Below are positions 8,056 through 16,239 of a stretch of 64,000 bases of DNA, piece by piece (positions within the stretch are counted from its first letter, which is position 1; the number at the start of each line of letters is the position of its first letter). The notes under the pieces are model-generated. The model made no database searches. It was not told the DNA's origin and saw only the letters and a list, made by a program, of their open reading frames with translations. Origin of the DNA: Bradyrhizobium sp. 195 (GTDB lineage Bacteria; Pseudomonadota; Alphaproteobacteria; Rhizobiales; Xanthobacteraceae); the NCBI RefSeq assembly GCF_023101665.1, contig NZ_CP082161.1, forward strand, positions 7,130,001-7,194,000. The letters run 5' to 3'. The position numbers were made by a program, and so were the translations under genes.

Positions 8056-9186
8056 ATGCTGGTGCGGCGCTCAGAACAGATCGACTCCTGGCTGCTGGTG
8101 GCGGCAACGGCCGTCTTCGTTCTGACTGCGGAGCGCTACTTTCAGGACTCCGGCTTGGTCCCGTCGGGACCTCCCCCAGACCACCGCAAAGGCGAGGCGA
8201 ATTCACCGGAAACGCACCCGGCGGGCGCAGCCGTGGAGCCCGGCCGCGGCCGTCATGCGAAGAGCCCGTTCACGATCCCCTGGGCGGGCTGGAAGGATAT
8301 TTTCTGGCGCACCTATCAGCGCATCGACGAGGATCGGCTGCTGGCGACCGCAGGCGGCGTCGTGTTCTTTGGGCTGCTCGCGGTTTTCCCCGCCGTCACG
8401 GCGGTGGTCTCCTCCTACGGACTGTTCGCGGATCCCGCGACGATCAGCGCCAATCTGCAGACGCTTGCGACCATGCTGCCCGAGGGCTCGTTCCAGATCG
8501 TCGAGGACCAGGTCGCGCGCGTGGTGTCGCATGGCAACACGACGCTCGGGGCCACCTTCCTGCTCGGCCTTCTGCTTGCGATCTGGAGCGCCAATGCAGG
8601 CGTCAAGGCGATCTTCGATGCCCTCAACGTTGCCTATGAGGAGCGCGAGAAGCGCAGCTTCATCAAGCTCAACATGGTGTCGCTGGCCTTCACGATCGGC
8701 GGCATCGTGGCGTTGCTGCTGATGGTGGGCGCCGTCGTCGCCTTCCCGCTCGCGCTCAATCATGTCGGCATGGCGCCCGAAAGCAAGCTGATCGTGGCGC
8801 TGGCGCGATGGCCGCTGCTGTTCCTCATCCTGCTCGTGGCGCTGGCGATCCTGTACCGCTTCGCCCCCAGTCGCGACGCGCCGCGCTGGCAATGGCTGAG
8901 CCTCGGCGCGGTGGCCGCCGCCATCCTCTGGATCGCCGGCTCGGCGCTCCTGTCCTGGTATCTCTCGGAATTTGCCAACTACAACGCGACCTACGGCTCG
9001 CTTGGCGCGGCGATCGGCCTGATGATGTGGATGTGGGTGTCGGCGATCGTCATCATGTTCGGCGCCGAGCTGAATTCGGAGATCGAGCGGCAGACCCTGC
9101 GTGATACCACCACCGGACAACCGAAGCCGCTCGGCACCCGCCAAGCCGTCTCGGCCGACACGGTGGGCGCGGCCGCGCCGGCCTGA
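8056..9186 (+). CDS. YihY/virulence factor BrkB family membrane protein
   Basis: A 376-residue inner-membrane protein. After a variable N-terminal part come the family hallmarks: WAGWKDIFWRTYQRIDEDRL, ATAGGVVFFGLLAVFPAV (first membrane segment), a polar loop, and five further hydrophobic segments, with MMWMWVSAIVIMFGAELN near the end. The family was once thought to be RNase BN; its actual role (envelope or transport) is unsettled. Start ATG directly follows the stop of the holin-like gene. A hydrophobic segment at residues 11-25 may be an extra helix. Confidence 0.85.
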   Translation: MLVRRSEQIDSWLLVAATAVFVLTAERYFQDSGLVPSGPPPDHRKGEANSPETHPAGAAVEPGRGRHAKSPFTIPWAGWKDIFWRTYQRIDEDRLLATAGGVVFFGLLAVFPAVTAVVSSYGLFADPATISANLQTLATMLPEGSFQIVEDQVARVVSHGNTTLGATFLLGLLLAIWSANAGVKAIFDALNVAYEEREKRSFIKLNMVSLAFTIGGIVALLLMVGAVVAFPLALNHVGMAPESKLIVALARWPLLFLILLVALAILYRFAPSRDAPRWQWLSLGAVAAAILWIAGSALLSWYLSEFANYNATYGSLGAAIGLMMWMWVSAIVIMFGAELNSEIERQTLRDTTTGQPKPLGTRQAVSADTVGAAAPA

Positions 9187-9193
9187 TGGACGA

Positions 9194-9218
9194 TCAGGCC
9201 GGAGTTCATCCGGCCTGA
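9194..9218. terminator. Perfect hairpin in a convergent gap, probable bidirectional terminator
   Basis: TCAGGCCGGA (9194-9203), loop GTTCA, TCCGGCCTGA (9209-9218): a perfect 10-bp stem filling the 44-bp gap between the converging brkB-like and methyltransferase genes. No T-run follows on either strand, so efficient intrinsic termination is not certain. Confidence 0.5.
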
Positions 9219-9230
9219 ACGGGTGGCATC

Positions 9231-10070
9231 TCAGCGTTTGGTAATCACGGCTTGCAGATATTCGCTGTGCACGACGATCGTGCCGTCGTTGGCATGGTTG
9301 AACTCTCCCAGCAGCGCCAGCAGATCGCGCTTCAACGCCGCCTGGCCGCCCTCGTCGAGCGCGGCAAACGCCTTCAGGGTCGGACCGTAGAAGGTCCTGA
9401 AGATTTCAAGCCAGTGACCCGGCGAACGGTAGCGAAACACGAACATGCGCGGCTCGGCGACAATCTCGGCTGCCTGGTCTGCGAACATCTCCTCGAGCCG
9501 TGCCGCGGTGCCCCACAAAGCCGGTGACTTCGCCCCGGCCGGCGGCGGCAGATGCTTGCCGATGGTCTTGAACAGCTGACCGATGAAACCCTGCGGCGTC
9601 CAGTTGGCGAGGCCAATCTTGCCGCCGGACCGGCAGACCCGCGCGAGCTCGGACGCCGCCTTGTCCTGATCCGGCGTGAACATCACGCCGAAAGTCGAGA
9701 GCACGACATCGTAGCTGGCGTCGGCGAACGGCAGCGCTTCGGCATCCGCCTCGCGGAACTCGACCGGAAGATGTTCGGCCGCTGCGCGCTCGCGCCCACG
9801 CTCGAGCAATGCCGGCACGTAGTCGGTAGATGTGACGTCACACCAGCGCCGTGCCGCGGCCAGCGTCGCGTTGCCGTTGCCGGCCGCGACGTCCAGCACC
9901 TTGCTGCCGGCGCGTATGTCAACTGCCTCACAGAGCTGCTCGCCGACAATCTGTAAGGTGGTTCCGACCACCGCGTAGTCGCCCGACGACCAGGCGCCGT
10001 GCTGACGCTGTTTGAGGGCGGTGAGGTCGGGCTGGGCTACGGCTGGCTTGAGCGCGGCGGCGGTCGACAT
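9231..10070 (-). CDS. Class I SAM-dependent methyltransferase (UbiE/arsenite-methyltransferase-like fold)
   Basis: A 279-residue enzyme. The SAM motif I is VLDVAAGNGNATLAAA (about residue 58), motif II DVTSTDY, motif III EADAEALPFADASYDVVLS, and then FGVMFTPDQ and the Methyltransf_11 core. The start is ATG 10070, behind AGGAG; the in-frame TTG two codons upstream is not needed. Substrate cannot be read from the sequence. The gene is divergent from a winged-helix/TPR regulator across a 122-bp gap, which suggests regulator and target, though this is inference. Confidence 0.85.
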   Translation of the reverse strand: MSTAAALKPAVAQPDLTALKQRQHGAWSSGDYAVVGTTLQIVGEQLCEAVDIRAGSKVLDVAAGNGNATLAAARRWCDVTSTDYVPALLERGRERAAAEHLPVEFREADAEALPFADASYDVVLSTFGVMFTPDQDKAASELARVCRSGGKIGLANWTPQGFIGQLFKTIGKHLPPPAGAKSPALWGTAARLEEMFADQAAEIVAEPRMFVFRYRSPGHWLEIFRTFYGPTLKAFAALDEGGQAALKRDLLALLGEFNHANDGTIVVHSEYLQAVITKR

Positions 10071-10192
10071 GGGCAATCTCCTGCGGTTGAAAACGCCGGG
10101 ACGATAAAGCGCATGCGGCCCGCTGGCCTTGAGACCAGCGTTATTTTACGCTGAGAGCACCTTGATTTCCGACGGGAGAGCCGAGGCGAAGC
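10071..10192. promoter_or_regulatory. Divergent promoter region, methyltransferase/regulator
   Basis: This short gap holds CGCTGG (10121-10126) and CCAGCG (10135-10140), a 6-bp inverted repeat with 8-nt spacer, followed by a partial repeat of the half-site (ACGCTG). This could be the operator of the adjacent OmpR-type winged-helix protein. No convincing -35/-10 pair was picked out. Confidence 0.3.
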
Positions 10193-11743
10193 GTGACTTT
10201 TCAGTTTGAGGATTTCTTGCTTGATCCCGAGCGCCGCGAATTGCGCCAGGCGGACACCCTCGTCGCGCTCGAGCCCCAGGTGTTCGATCTCCTGACCTAC
10301 CTCGTCCGCAACCGCGAACGCGTGGTGACGCGGGACAACCTGCTCGATGCGGTCTGGAACGGCCGTGTCGTCTCGGAATCGACGCTGACCAGCCGGATCA
10401 ACGCAGCGCGCCGCGCTGTCAAGGACAACGGCGACGAACAGCGGCTGATCCGGACCATCGCGCGCAAGGGCGTACGGTTCGTCGGCGTGGTGACAGAGCC
10501 GGCCGGCACGGCGGCTCCCCCAAAGGCGAGCAAACCATCGGCTGAATTAGCGCTGCCCGATCGTCCCGCGATCGCAGTGCTGCCCTTCACCAACATGAGC
10601 GGAGAGGCCGAGCAGGACTATTTCTCCGACGGCATTAGCGAAGACATCATCACCGCGCTGTCGAAGCTGCGATGGTTCTTCGTGATCGCACGCAACTCCT
10701 CCTTCATCTATAAGGGCCGTCCGGTTCATTTGCGGCAGATCGCGGAAGAACTCGGCGTACGCTACGTCGTCGAGGGCAGCGTCCGCAAGGATGGCGAGCG
10801 CGTCCGTATTACGGCGCAGCTCAACGACGTCGCCACGGGCAGTCATCTCTGGGCTGAACGTTACGACCGCGAGCTCGCCGATGTCTTCGCCGTCCAAGAC
10901 GAGATTACCGAGGCGATCGTTGCCGCAATCGAGCCGCAGCTCTATGCTGCCGAGAGCTTTCGCGCCCAGCGCAAGCCGCCTGATAGCATGGACGCCTGGG
11001 ACCTCGTAATGCGTGCGCTGTCTCATTACTGGCGCGTGACACGGCAGGATCATGTCGTGGCGCAGGCCCTGCTCGAAAAGGCCATCGCGCTCGATCCGAC
11101 CTACGGCAAGGCGCTAGGGCTACTCGGCACCAGCTACATGTTCACAGCGCATATGGGCTGGATGGAGATGGCGACCGCTATCCCATTGGCCGAGCGCGCC
11201 GCGCATGCCGCGATCCGCGCCGACGACGGCGACGCCTGGGCTCACAATGCGCTCGGCCACGTCGACCTGTTCGCGCGCCGGTTCGATGACTCGCTGGCCG
11301 GATTTGAAACTGCGCTGCGGCTCAATCCGAATTTCGCGCTGGCACAAGGCTATTATGGCTTGGCACTGGGCTATTGCGGCCGCTGGCGTGACGCCGATGA
11401 GGCCGCCCGGCGGGCGATCCGCCTCAGCCCGCGCGATCCCTATGCGCCGGTCTATTACGGCATCGCCGCCTACGCCCGCTTCCTCGGTGCCGACTACGCC
11501 GAAGCGATCCGGCTGGCGCAGGAGTCGCTGCGCCAGCGCAGCGACTTCGTCGGCGGACACCGGGTGCTGACGGCTGCCGCCGGCATGGGCGGACAAACCG
11601 AGATTGCCCGCACCGCACTGCAGGAACTTCGCCGCGCCCAGCCGAACGTCAGTCTGGCCTGGATCGCCAAGTTCATGCCGATTAGACTTGCGGCCGACCG
11701 CGACCGCTACCTCGAAGGCTTTCGTCGCGCTGGGCTGACTTGA
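10193..11743 (+). CDS. Winged-helix transcriptional regulator with TolB-like and TPR domains
   Basis: A 516-residue soluble regulator. Residues about 1-100 form an OmpR/CadC-type winged helix (FLLDPERRELRQ ... TLTSRINAARRAV ... RTIARKGVRFVG). Residues about 120-240 match the TolB/FlgO-like N-terminal domain often found in these fusions (RPAIAVLPFTNMS, YFSDGISEDIITALSK, YVVEGSVRKDGERVRI). The rest is a set of TPR helices (for example ALLEKAIALDPTYGKALG, GFETALRLNPNFALAQGYYG). Proteins of this type are frequently misnamed adenylate cyclase; no cyclase domain is present here. No receiver or membrane segment is visible. Start is a GTG behind GAGGCGAA. Ligand unknown. Confidence 0.85.
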   Translation: MTFQFEDFLLDPERRELRQADTLVALEPQVFDLLTYLVRNRERVVTRDNLLDAVWNGRVVSESTLTSRINAARRAVKDNGDEQRLIRTIARKGVRFVGVVTEPAGTAAPPKASKPSAELALPDRPAIAVLPFTNMSGEAEQDYFSDGISEDIITALSKLRWFFVIARNSSFIYKGRPVHLRQIAEELGVRYVVEGSVRKDGERVRITAQLNDVATGSHLWAERYDRELADVFAVQDEITEAIVAAIEPQLYAAESFRAQRKPPDSMDAWDLVMRALSHYWRVTRQDHVVAQALLEKAIALDPTYGKALGLLGTSYMFTAHMGWMEMATAIPLAERAAHAAIRADDGDAWAHNALGHVDLFARRFDDSLAGFETALRLNPNFALAQGYYGLALGYCGRWRDADEAARRAIRLSPRDPYAPVYYGIAAYARFLGADYAEAIRLAQESLRQRSDFVGGHRVLTAAAGMGGQTEIARTALQELRRAQPNVSLAWIAKFMPIRLAADRDRYLEGFRRAGLT

Positions 11744-11886
11744 CGGCCGACCAGGCCCGCTATCCCCTCGAATCAACAATGATGTTAAGGTCATTCGGCT
11801 TGGGGGAGCATGAGGCGTGACGGGATCGCACAGCGGCCCGTGTTTTCCCGGGTGAGGCAGTCAGCTCTTGAGGCGTAACGCGCGGC

Positions 11887-13389
11887 ATGATTCGCATTTC
11901 GACGATTTTCATCGCCTTCTGCATGGTTCTGGTCGCGGCCTCGCTCGGCCTTGTGCTCTACGCCGTCGCCGGCATCAGCGGAACCGAATCCGCGATCGTG
12001 GCGCTGACCGCGCTGACCTTCCTGATCCTCTACAACGCGGTGTCGATGCGGCTGCGCGACCGCAGCGACGTCGGCGGCCAGATCGCCGATCTGTCGCGCG
12101 GCACTGCCGATCTCGCCCGCCAGGTGGCCGAGTTCGGTCGCCGGTTAGCTGCGATTGAGGGACGCATCGCCTCGTCCAACTCGACCAACTCCGACCGCAT
12201 CCAGTCGGTGGTCGGTGAGATCAACGAGCTCGGCGGGTTGGTCAGACAGCTCGCGACCACCGTGTCGGCCCATGAGGACTTGCTGGCCGGCGGCGCGCCG
12301 ACGCCGGCTCCCGCCCCGGCGGCCTGGTCCGAGCCGGAGGCGCCGATCGATCTGATTGCGCCGTTCGAAGAGCGGCCGACTGCCCCTCCCCCGCTTCCCG
12401 CAGCACCTCCGCTGGCGCAGCCGCGGCCGGCCCCGGCGCCAACGGCCCAGAGCCAGACCACCAACCCGATTCAGACCTCCGCGCGCAACCAGACTCAACT
12501 GCTGGCGACGATGCGCAACGCCATCGACGAGAACCGCATCGACATCTTCCTCCAGCCGATGGTGACGCTGCCGCAGCGCAAGGTGCGGTTCTACGAAGCG
12601 GTGACGCGCCTGCGCGATGAGCGCGACCAGCTGATCGCAGCCGAGGAGTTCATCACCATCGCGGAGGCTTCCGGGCTGATCGGGCGCATCGACAACATGG
12701 TGATGCTGCGCTGTGTGCAGGTGCTGCGGCGCCTGATGGTGCGCAACAAGGACGTCGGCGTGTTCTGCAACGTCGCGGCGTCCACGCTCGGCAATTCCAC
12801 CACCTTCGCACAATGCCTCGACTTCCTCGAAGCCAACCGGGCGCTGGCGCCCTCGCTGGTGCTGGAGTTCAAGCAATCGACATTCCGCAATCTCGGCCCG
12901 GCCGAGACCGAGAATCTCGCAGCGCTCGCCCAGCGCGGCTTCCGTTTCTCGATCGACCATGTCACGGATCTCAGGATCGAACCGCGCGAGCTGGCCGACC
13001 GCGGGGTGCGCTTCATCAAGGTGCCGGCCACGCTGCTGCTCGACCCCAGGCAGGCCTCGGCCGCGGATATCCACCCCTCCGACCTCTCCGACCTGCTCGG
13101 CCGCTTCGGCATCGATCTGATCGCCGAAAGGATCGAAGGCGAGCGCGCGGTCGTTGACCTGCTCGACTATGACGTGCGGTTCGGCCAGGGCTTCCTGTTC
13201 GCGCCGCCCCGGCCATTGCGGCCGGAGGGGGCATCTGCTACCGGCGGGGCCGCGCCGAACCAGGCGCAGGACATTCAGGGATCCAATGGCTCCGCTCCCC
13301 CCAGCCAAGGCACGACATCTGGCCCGACTTCAGCCGCAGTTCCGGCACAACGCATCACCGGCAACGCGGCGCTCGCGCGCCGCATCTGA
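11887..13389 (+). CDS. Membrane-anchored degenerate EAL-domain protein, TipF-like
   Basis: A 500-residue protein: two N-terminal membrane helices (about 4-27 and 33-50), a coiled coil (about 60-125), a Pro/Ala-rich linker (135-200), an EAL domain (about 210-440) and a disordered tail. The layout equals Caulobacter TipF, a c-di-GMP-binding flagellar assembly factor. In the EAL domain the signature is EAVTR, the Asn of the FCNVA strand, the Glu of LEFKQ, the Lys of FIKVPA and the final GQGFLFAPP are kept. The metal-binding DDFGTG is replaced by IDHVTD, so phosphodiesterase activity is doubtful and c-di-GMP sensing is more likely. No flagellar genes are adjacent. Confidence 0.8.
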   Translation: MIRISTIFIAFCMVLVAASLGLVLYAVAGISGTESAIVALTALTFLILYNAVSMRLRDRSDVGGQIADLSRGTADLARQVAEFGRRLAAIEGRIASSNSTNSDRIQSVVGEINELGGLVRQLATTVSAHEDLLAGGAPTPAPAPAAWSEPEAPIDLIAPFEERPTAPPPLPAAPPLAQPRPAPAPTAQSQTTNPIQTSARNQTQLLATMRNAIDENRIDIFLQPMVTLPQRKVRFYEAVTRLRDERDQLIAAEEFITIAEASGLIGRIDNMVMLRCVQVLRRLMVRNKDVGVFCNVAASTLGNSTTFAQCLDFLEANRALAPSLVLEFKQSTFRNLGPAETENLAALAQRGFRFSIDHVTDLRIEPRELADRGVRFIKVPATLLLDPRQASAADIHPSDLSDLLGRFGIDLIAERIEGERAVVDLLDYDVRFGQGFLFAPPRPLRPEGASATGGAAPNQAQDIQGSNGSAPPSQGTTSGPTSAAVPAQRITGNAALARRI

Positions 13390-13404
13390 CCGGCCGCGCA
13401 CATC

Positions 13405-14259
13405 ATGACCACGCTGCATTTCGCCGAAAGCCTGCGCGAGCTCGTGGGCGGCGTCGATGTCGTGCTCAGCGACATCTGGGGCGTCGTCCACAATGGCCTC
13501 GAATCCTTCCCCGAAGCCTGCGAGGCGTTGCACACCTATCGCAGCGGCGGCGGTACGGTGATCCTGATCACCAACGCACCGCGGCCGGCCGACTCGGTGC
13601 AGCGGCAATTGCGCAAGCTCGGCGTGGCCGACGAGACCTATGACGCGATCGTGTCTTCGGGCGACCTGACGCGGCTCTATGTCGCCGATCATCCCGGCCG
13701 CAAGATGTTCTGGCTCGGCCCCGAGCGCGACAACTCGATCTATCGCGGCCTCGATGCCGTGACCGCGCCGCTGGAGGAAGCCGATTACATCGTCTGCACC
13801 GGCCTTTATGACGACGAGACCGAGACCGCGGAAGACTATCGCGGCATGATGCTGAAGGCGCGCGAGCGCAAGCTGACGCTGGTCTGCGCCAACCCCGACA
13901 TCGTGGTGGAACGTGGCGACCGGCTGATTTATTGCGCCGGCGCCATTGCGGAGCTCTATCGCGAGCTCGGCGGCGAAGTGATCTTCTACGGCAAGCCGCA
14001 TCGCCCGATCTATGAGCGCGCGATGGCGCTGGCCGGTGAACGCCAGGGTCATCCGATCGACCGGAAAAAGGTGCTGGCGATCGGCGATTCCGTCCGCACC
14101 GACTTAACCGGCGCGCGCGAATTCGGCATCGATTGCCTGTTCGTGACCCGCGGCATCCATGCCGAGGAGTTCGAGGGCCTCGACCAGCTCGACCCGACAT
14201 CGGTGATGGAATTGTTCGGCCACCCTCCGAAGGCGCTGATGCGCGAATTGAAGTGGTGA
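13405..14259 (+). CDS. HAD-superfamily class IIA hydrolase (TIGR01459 type)
   Basis: A 284-residue phosphatase-like protein. Motif I is LSDIWGVVHNG (about residues 21-31) with the nucleophile Asp; DxWGV in place of DxDGV is typical of this alphaproteobacterial subfamily. Motif II is ILITNAPRP; motif III and IV are the Lys of YGKPHRPIYE and IGDSVRTDLTGARE. The cap is the C2 type inserted between motifs II and III. Substrate is not known for the family; related class IIA enzymes dephosphorylate sugar or nucleotide monophosphates. It starts 15 nt after the EAL gene and is probably co-transcribed with it. Confidence 0.85.
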   Translation: MTTLHFAESLRELVGGVDVVLSDIWGVVHNGLESFPEACEALHTYRSGGGTVILITNAPRPADSVQRQLRKLGVADETYDAIVSSGDLTRLYVADHPGRKMFWLGPERDNSIYRGLDAVTAPLEEADYIVCTGLYDDETETAEDYRGMMLKARERKLTLVCANPDIVVERGDRLIYCAGAIAELYRELGGEVIFYGKPHRPIYERAMALAGERQGHPIDRKKVLAIGDSVRTDLTGAREFGIDCLFVTRGIHAEEFEGLDQLDPTSVMELFGHPPKALMRELKW

Positions 14260-14312
14260 CGGCCTCACTTCGAAACGAAGCCGATATAGACCAATGGCTA
14301 AGTACTAGACGC

Positions 14313-14399
14313 CGTCATAGCCGGGCTTGACCCGGCCATCCACGACTTCCTTCGTCGATCCCGGAACGTGGATGCCCGGGACAAGCCCGGGCATGACGA
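14313..14399. repeat. Palindromic intergenic element, family A (copy 2)
   Basis: GTCAT, arm CCGGGCTTGACCCGG, ATCCACG ... CGTGGAT, arm CCCGGGACAAGCCCGGG, ATGAC. The whole element is an inverted repeat made of two smaller hairpins. It fills the convergent gap between the HAD hydrolase gene and the orphan cheY. Confidence 0.8.
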
Positions 14400-14439
14400 T
14401 CCCAATGGAAGATTGTTGATCCGGCGAAGAGCGTGCGCC

Positions 14440-14835
14440 TTAGGCGCTCGCCATGTCCGGGAAGACCGCCTCGATCTTGGTCTTCAACGTCGCCGCGTTG
14501 AACGGCTTGACGATGTAGTTGTTCACGCCAGCCTTCTTGGCCGCGATCACGTTCTCGGTCTTGGATTCCGCCGTGATCATGATGAAGGGCGTGGTGGCGA
14601 GATTCGGATCCGCGCGCACTTCGCGCAGCAGGTCGTAACCCGTCATCGGCTCCATGTTCCAGTCGGAGATCACGAGCCCGTACTTCTTGCCGCGCATCTT
14701 GTTCAGTGCTGCCGAACCGTCGCTGGCATCGTCGATGTTCTCGAAGCCAAGCTGCTTCAGCAGATTCCTGATGATACGGATCATGGTGCTGTAGTCATCC
14801 ACCACCAGAACCGGCATCGACAAATCAACCGCCAT
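14440..14835 (-). CDS. cheY: Orphan CheY-type single-domain response regulator
   Basis: A 131-residue stand-alone receiver domain. Asp13 and Asp14 (VLVVDDYSTM), the phosphoacceptor Asp58 (VISDWNMEPM), the Thr/Ser of MITAES and the Lys of YIVKPF are all present; the MEPMTGYDLL sequence after the Asp is that of true CheY chemotaxis regulators. The chosen ATG has GGGGGAG upstream; an in-frame start at 14859 would lack this. No kinase or output gene lies next to it. A CheZ phosphatase is encoded at 61053-61832 of the same window and is a plausible partner. Confidence 0.92.
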   Translation of the reverse strand: MAVDLSMPVLVVDDYSTMIRIIRNLLKQLGFENIDDASDGSAALNKMRGKKYGLVISDWNMEPMTGYDLLREVRADPNLATTPFIMITAESKTENVIAAKKAGVNNYIVKPFNAATLKTKIEAVFPDMASA

Positions 14836-15064
14836 CTCGACTCCCCCAACGCATACCAAGGAATATTACGATCGGACCTGCCCAGGCCGGAGCCCGGCAG
14901 TTCCACGCTCAAGGACTAGCACCAAGGCGTTAAACAGCGCGTTAATTGGGGACGCCCCCCAAGGGCTGAAATCGTGTTCGATCCGGCCGCCCCCTCCCGC
15001 TTGACTTCATCCGGCCGGTCGCGCCACGGTCCTGGCCGGTCCTGCCGGTTCGAGAATTCCCCTG

Positions 15065-16036
15065 ATGGCTCCGCATTTTACCGTTATCCGCGACACCACG
15101 CCGGACTCCACGATTCCGAGGGGCGCCGTGGTCGCCATGGGCAATTTCGACGGCGTTCATCTCGGCCATCGCGCCGTGATCGCGGCAGCCCTGGAAATGG
15201 GCCGGGCGCAGGGCCGCCCTGCACTGGCCCTGACCTTCGAGCCGCATCCGCGGCGGTTTTTCAGCCCCAACACCCCGCAATTCCGTCTGACGGACGAGCC
15301 GGCCAAGCTGCGGCTTCTGGCCGGTACCGGGCTGGCTGGCGCCGTGGTGATGACCTTCGACAAGGCGCGCGCCGGGACCAGCGCGCAGGACTTCATTCAC
15401 CATGACCTGATCGGGCGCCTTGGCGTCAGCGGGATCGCGGTGGGCTACGACTTCCATTTCGGCAAGGGACGCGTCGGCTCGCCGAGCCTGCTGGTCAACG
15501 AGGCGCCCCGGCTCGGCATCGAGGTCGACGTGCAGCCGCATGTCGATATCGACGAGCGGCCGGTGTCCTCCAGCGCCATCCGGATCGCGCTCGCCGAGGG
15601 CCAACTGGATGAGGCGACTACTATGCTGGGCGCGCCCTGGTTCGTCACCGGCGAGGTCATTCACGGCGAGAAGCGCGGCCGCGATCTCGGCTATCCCACC
15701 GCCAACATCCGCCTGGATGCCAATTGCGGGCTGAAGCACGGCATCTATGCGGTGCGGGTCGGCCGCGGCGCTGAGCGGCTGGACGGGGTGGCAAGCTTCG
15801 GTCGCCGCCCGACCTTTGATAATGGCGCTCCGTTGCTCGAGATCTTCCTGTTCGACTTCAAAGGCGACCTTTACGGGCAGGCGCTCGACTGCGCCTTCGT
15901 CGGCTTCATCCGCGAGGAGCTGAAATTCGACAGCCTGGACGCCCTGATCCGCCAGATGGACGACGATTCCGCCCGCGCCCGCGCTATGCTGGCCGCGGCC
16001 CCGGACGCGTTTCCGAGGCTGGGCGTGATCGATTGA
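15065..16036 (+). CDS. ribF: Bifunctional riboflavin kinase/FAD synthetase RibF
   Basis: RibF phosphorylates riboflavin to FMN and adenylylates FMN to FAD. The 323-residue protein has the nucleotidyltransferase domain first (GNFDGVHLGHRAVI at about 26-39, and SSSAIRIAL at about 175) and the riboflavin kinase domain second (GRDLGYPTANIRL, RPTFDNGAPLLEIFLFDF). Normal length. It precedes ileS and lspA on the same strand, an order seen in many proteobacteria. Confidence 0.95.
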   Translation: MAPHFTVIRDTTPDSTIPRGAVVAMGNFDGVHLGHRAVIAAALEMGRAQGRPALALTFEPHPRRFFSPNTPQFRLTDEPAKLRLLAGTGLAGAVVMTFDKARAGTSAQDFIHHDLIGRLGVSGIAVGYDFHFGKGRVGSPSLLVNEAPRLGIEVDVQPHVDIDERPVSSSAIRIALAEGQLDEATTMLGAPWFVTGEVIHGEKRGRDLGYPTANIRLDANCGLKHGIYAVRVGRGAERLDGVASFGRRPTFDNGAPLLEIFLFDFKGDLYGQALDCAFVGFIREELKFDSLDALIRQMDDDSARARAMLAAAPDAFPRLGVID

Positions 16037-16239
16037 GCTTGAAACCCGGCCTCCCCCAGCCTTTGCGCTTCCCCCGTCCCCCTGCTATGGAAAGCCCATG
16101 TTTTCGCGGCGCATCATAGGGATTAGCGGCCCGGCTTCCGCCTGAGCCTTCGGCTCGGCGCAAGACCGGGATCTTGTCGTTTCACCCCGCGATTCCGCAT
16201 CGCCATTCGTTCCCGCGCCCTTCCGAGCCAGTCAGCCTC

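Noticed and set aside
10193..11743. Adenylate cyclase
   Set aside because: Proteins with this TolB-like/TPR layout are often named so, but here the N-terminus is a winged helix and no cyclase catalytic domain exists.
12145..13308. 387-codon minus-strand frame over the EAL gene
   Set aside because: Antisense shadow of a gene with clear membrane, coiled-coil and EAL segments.
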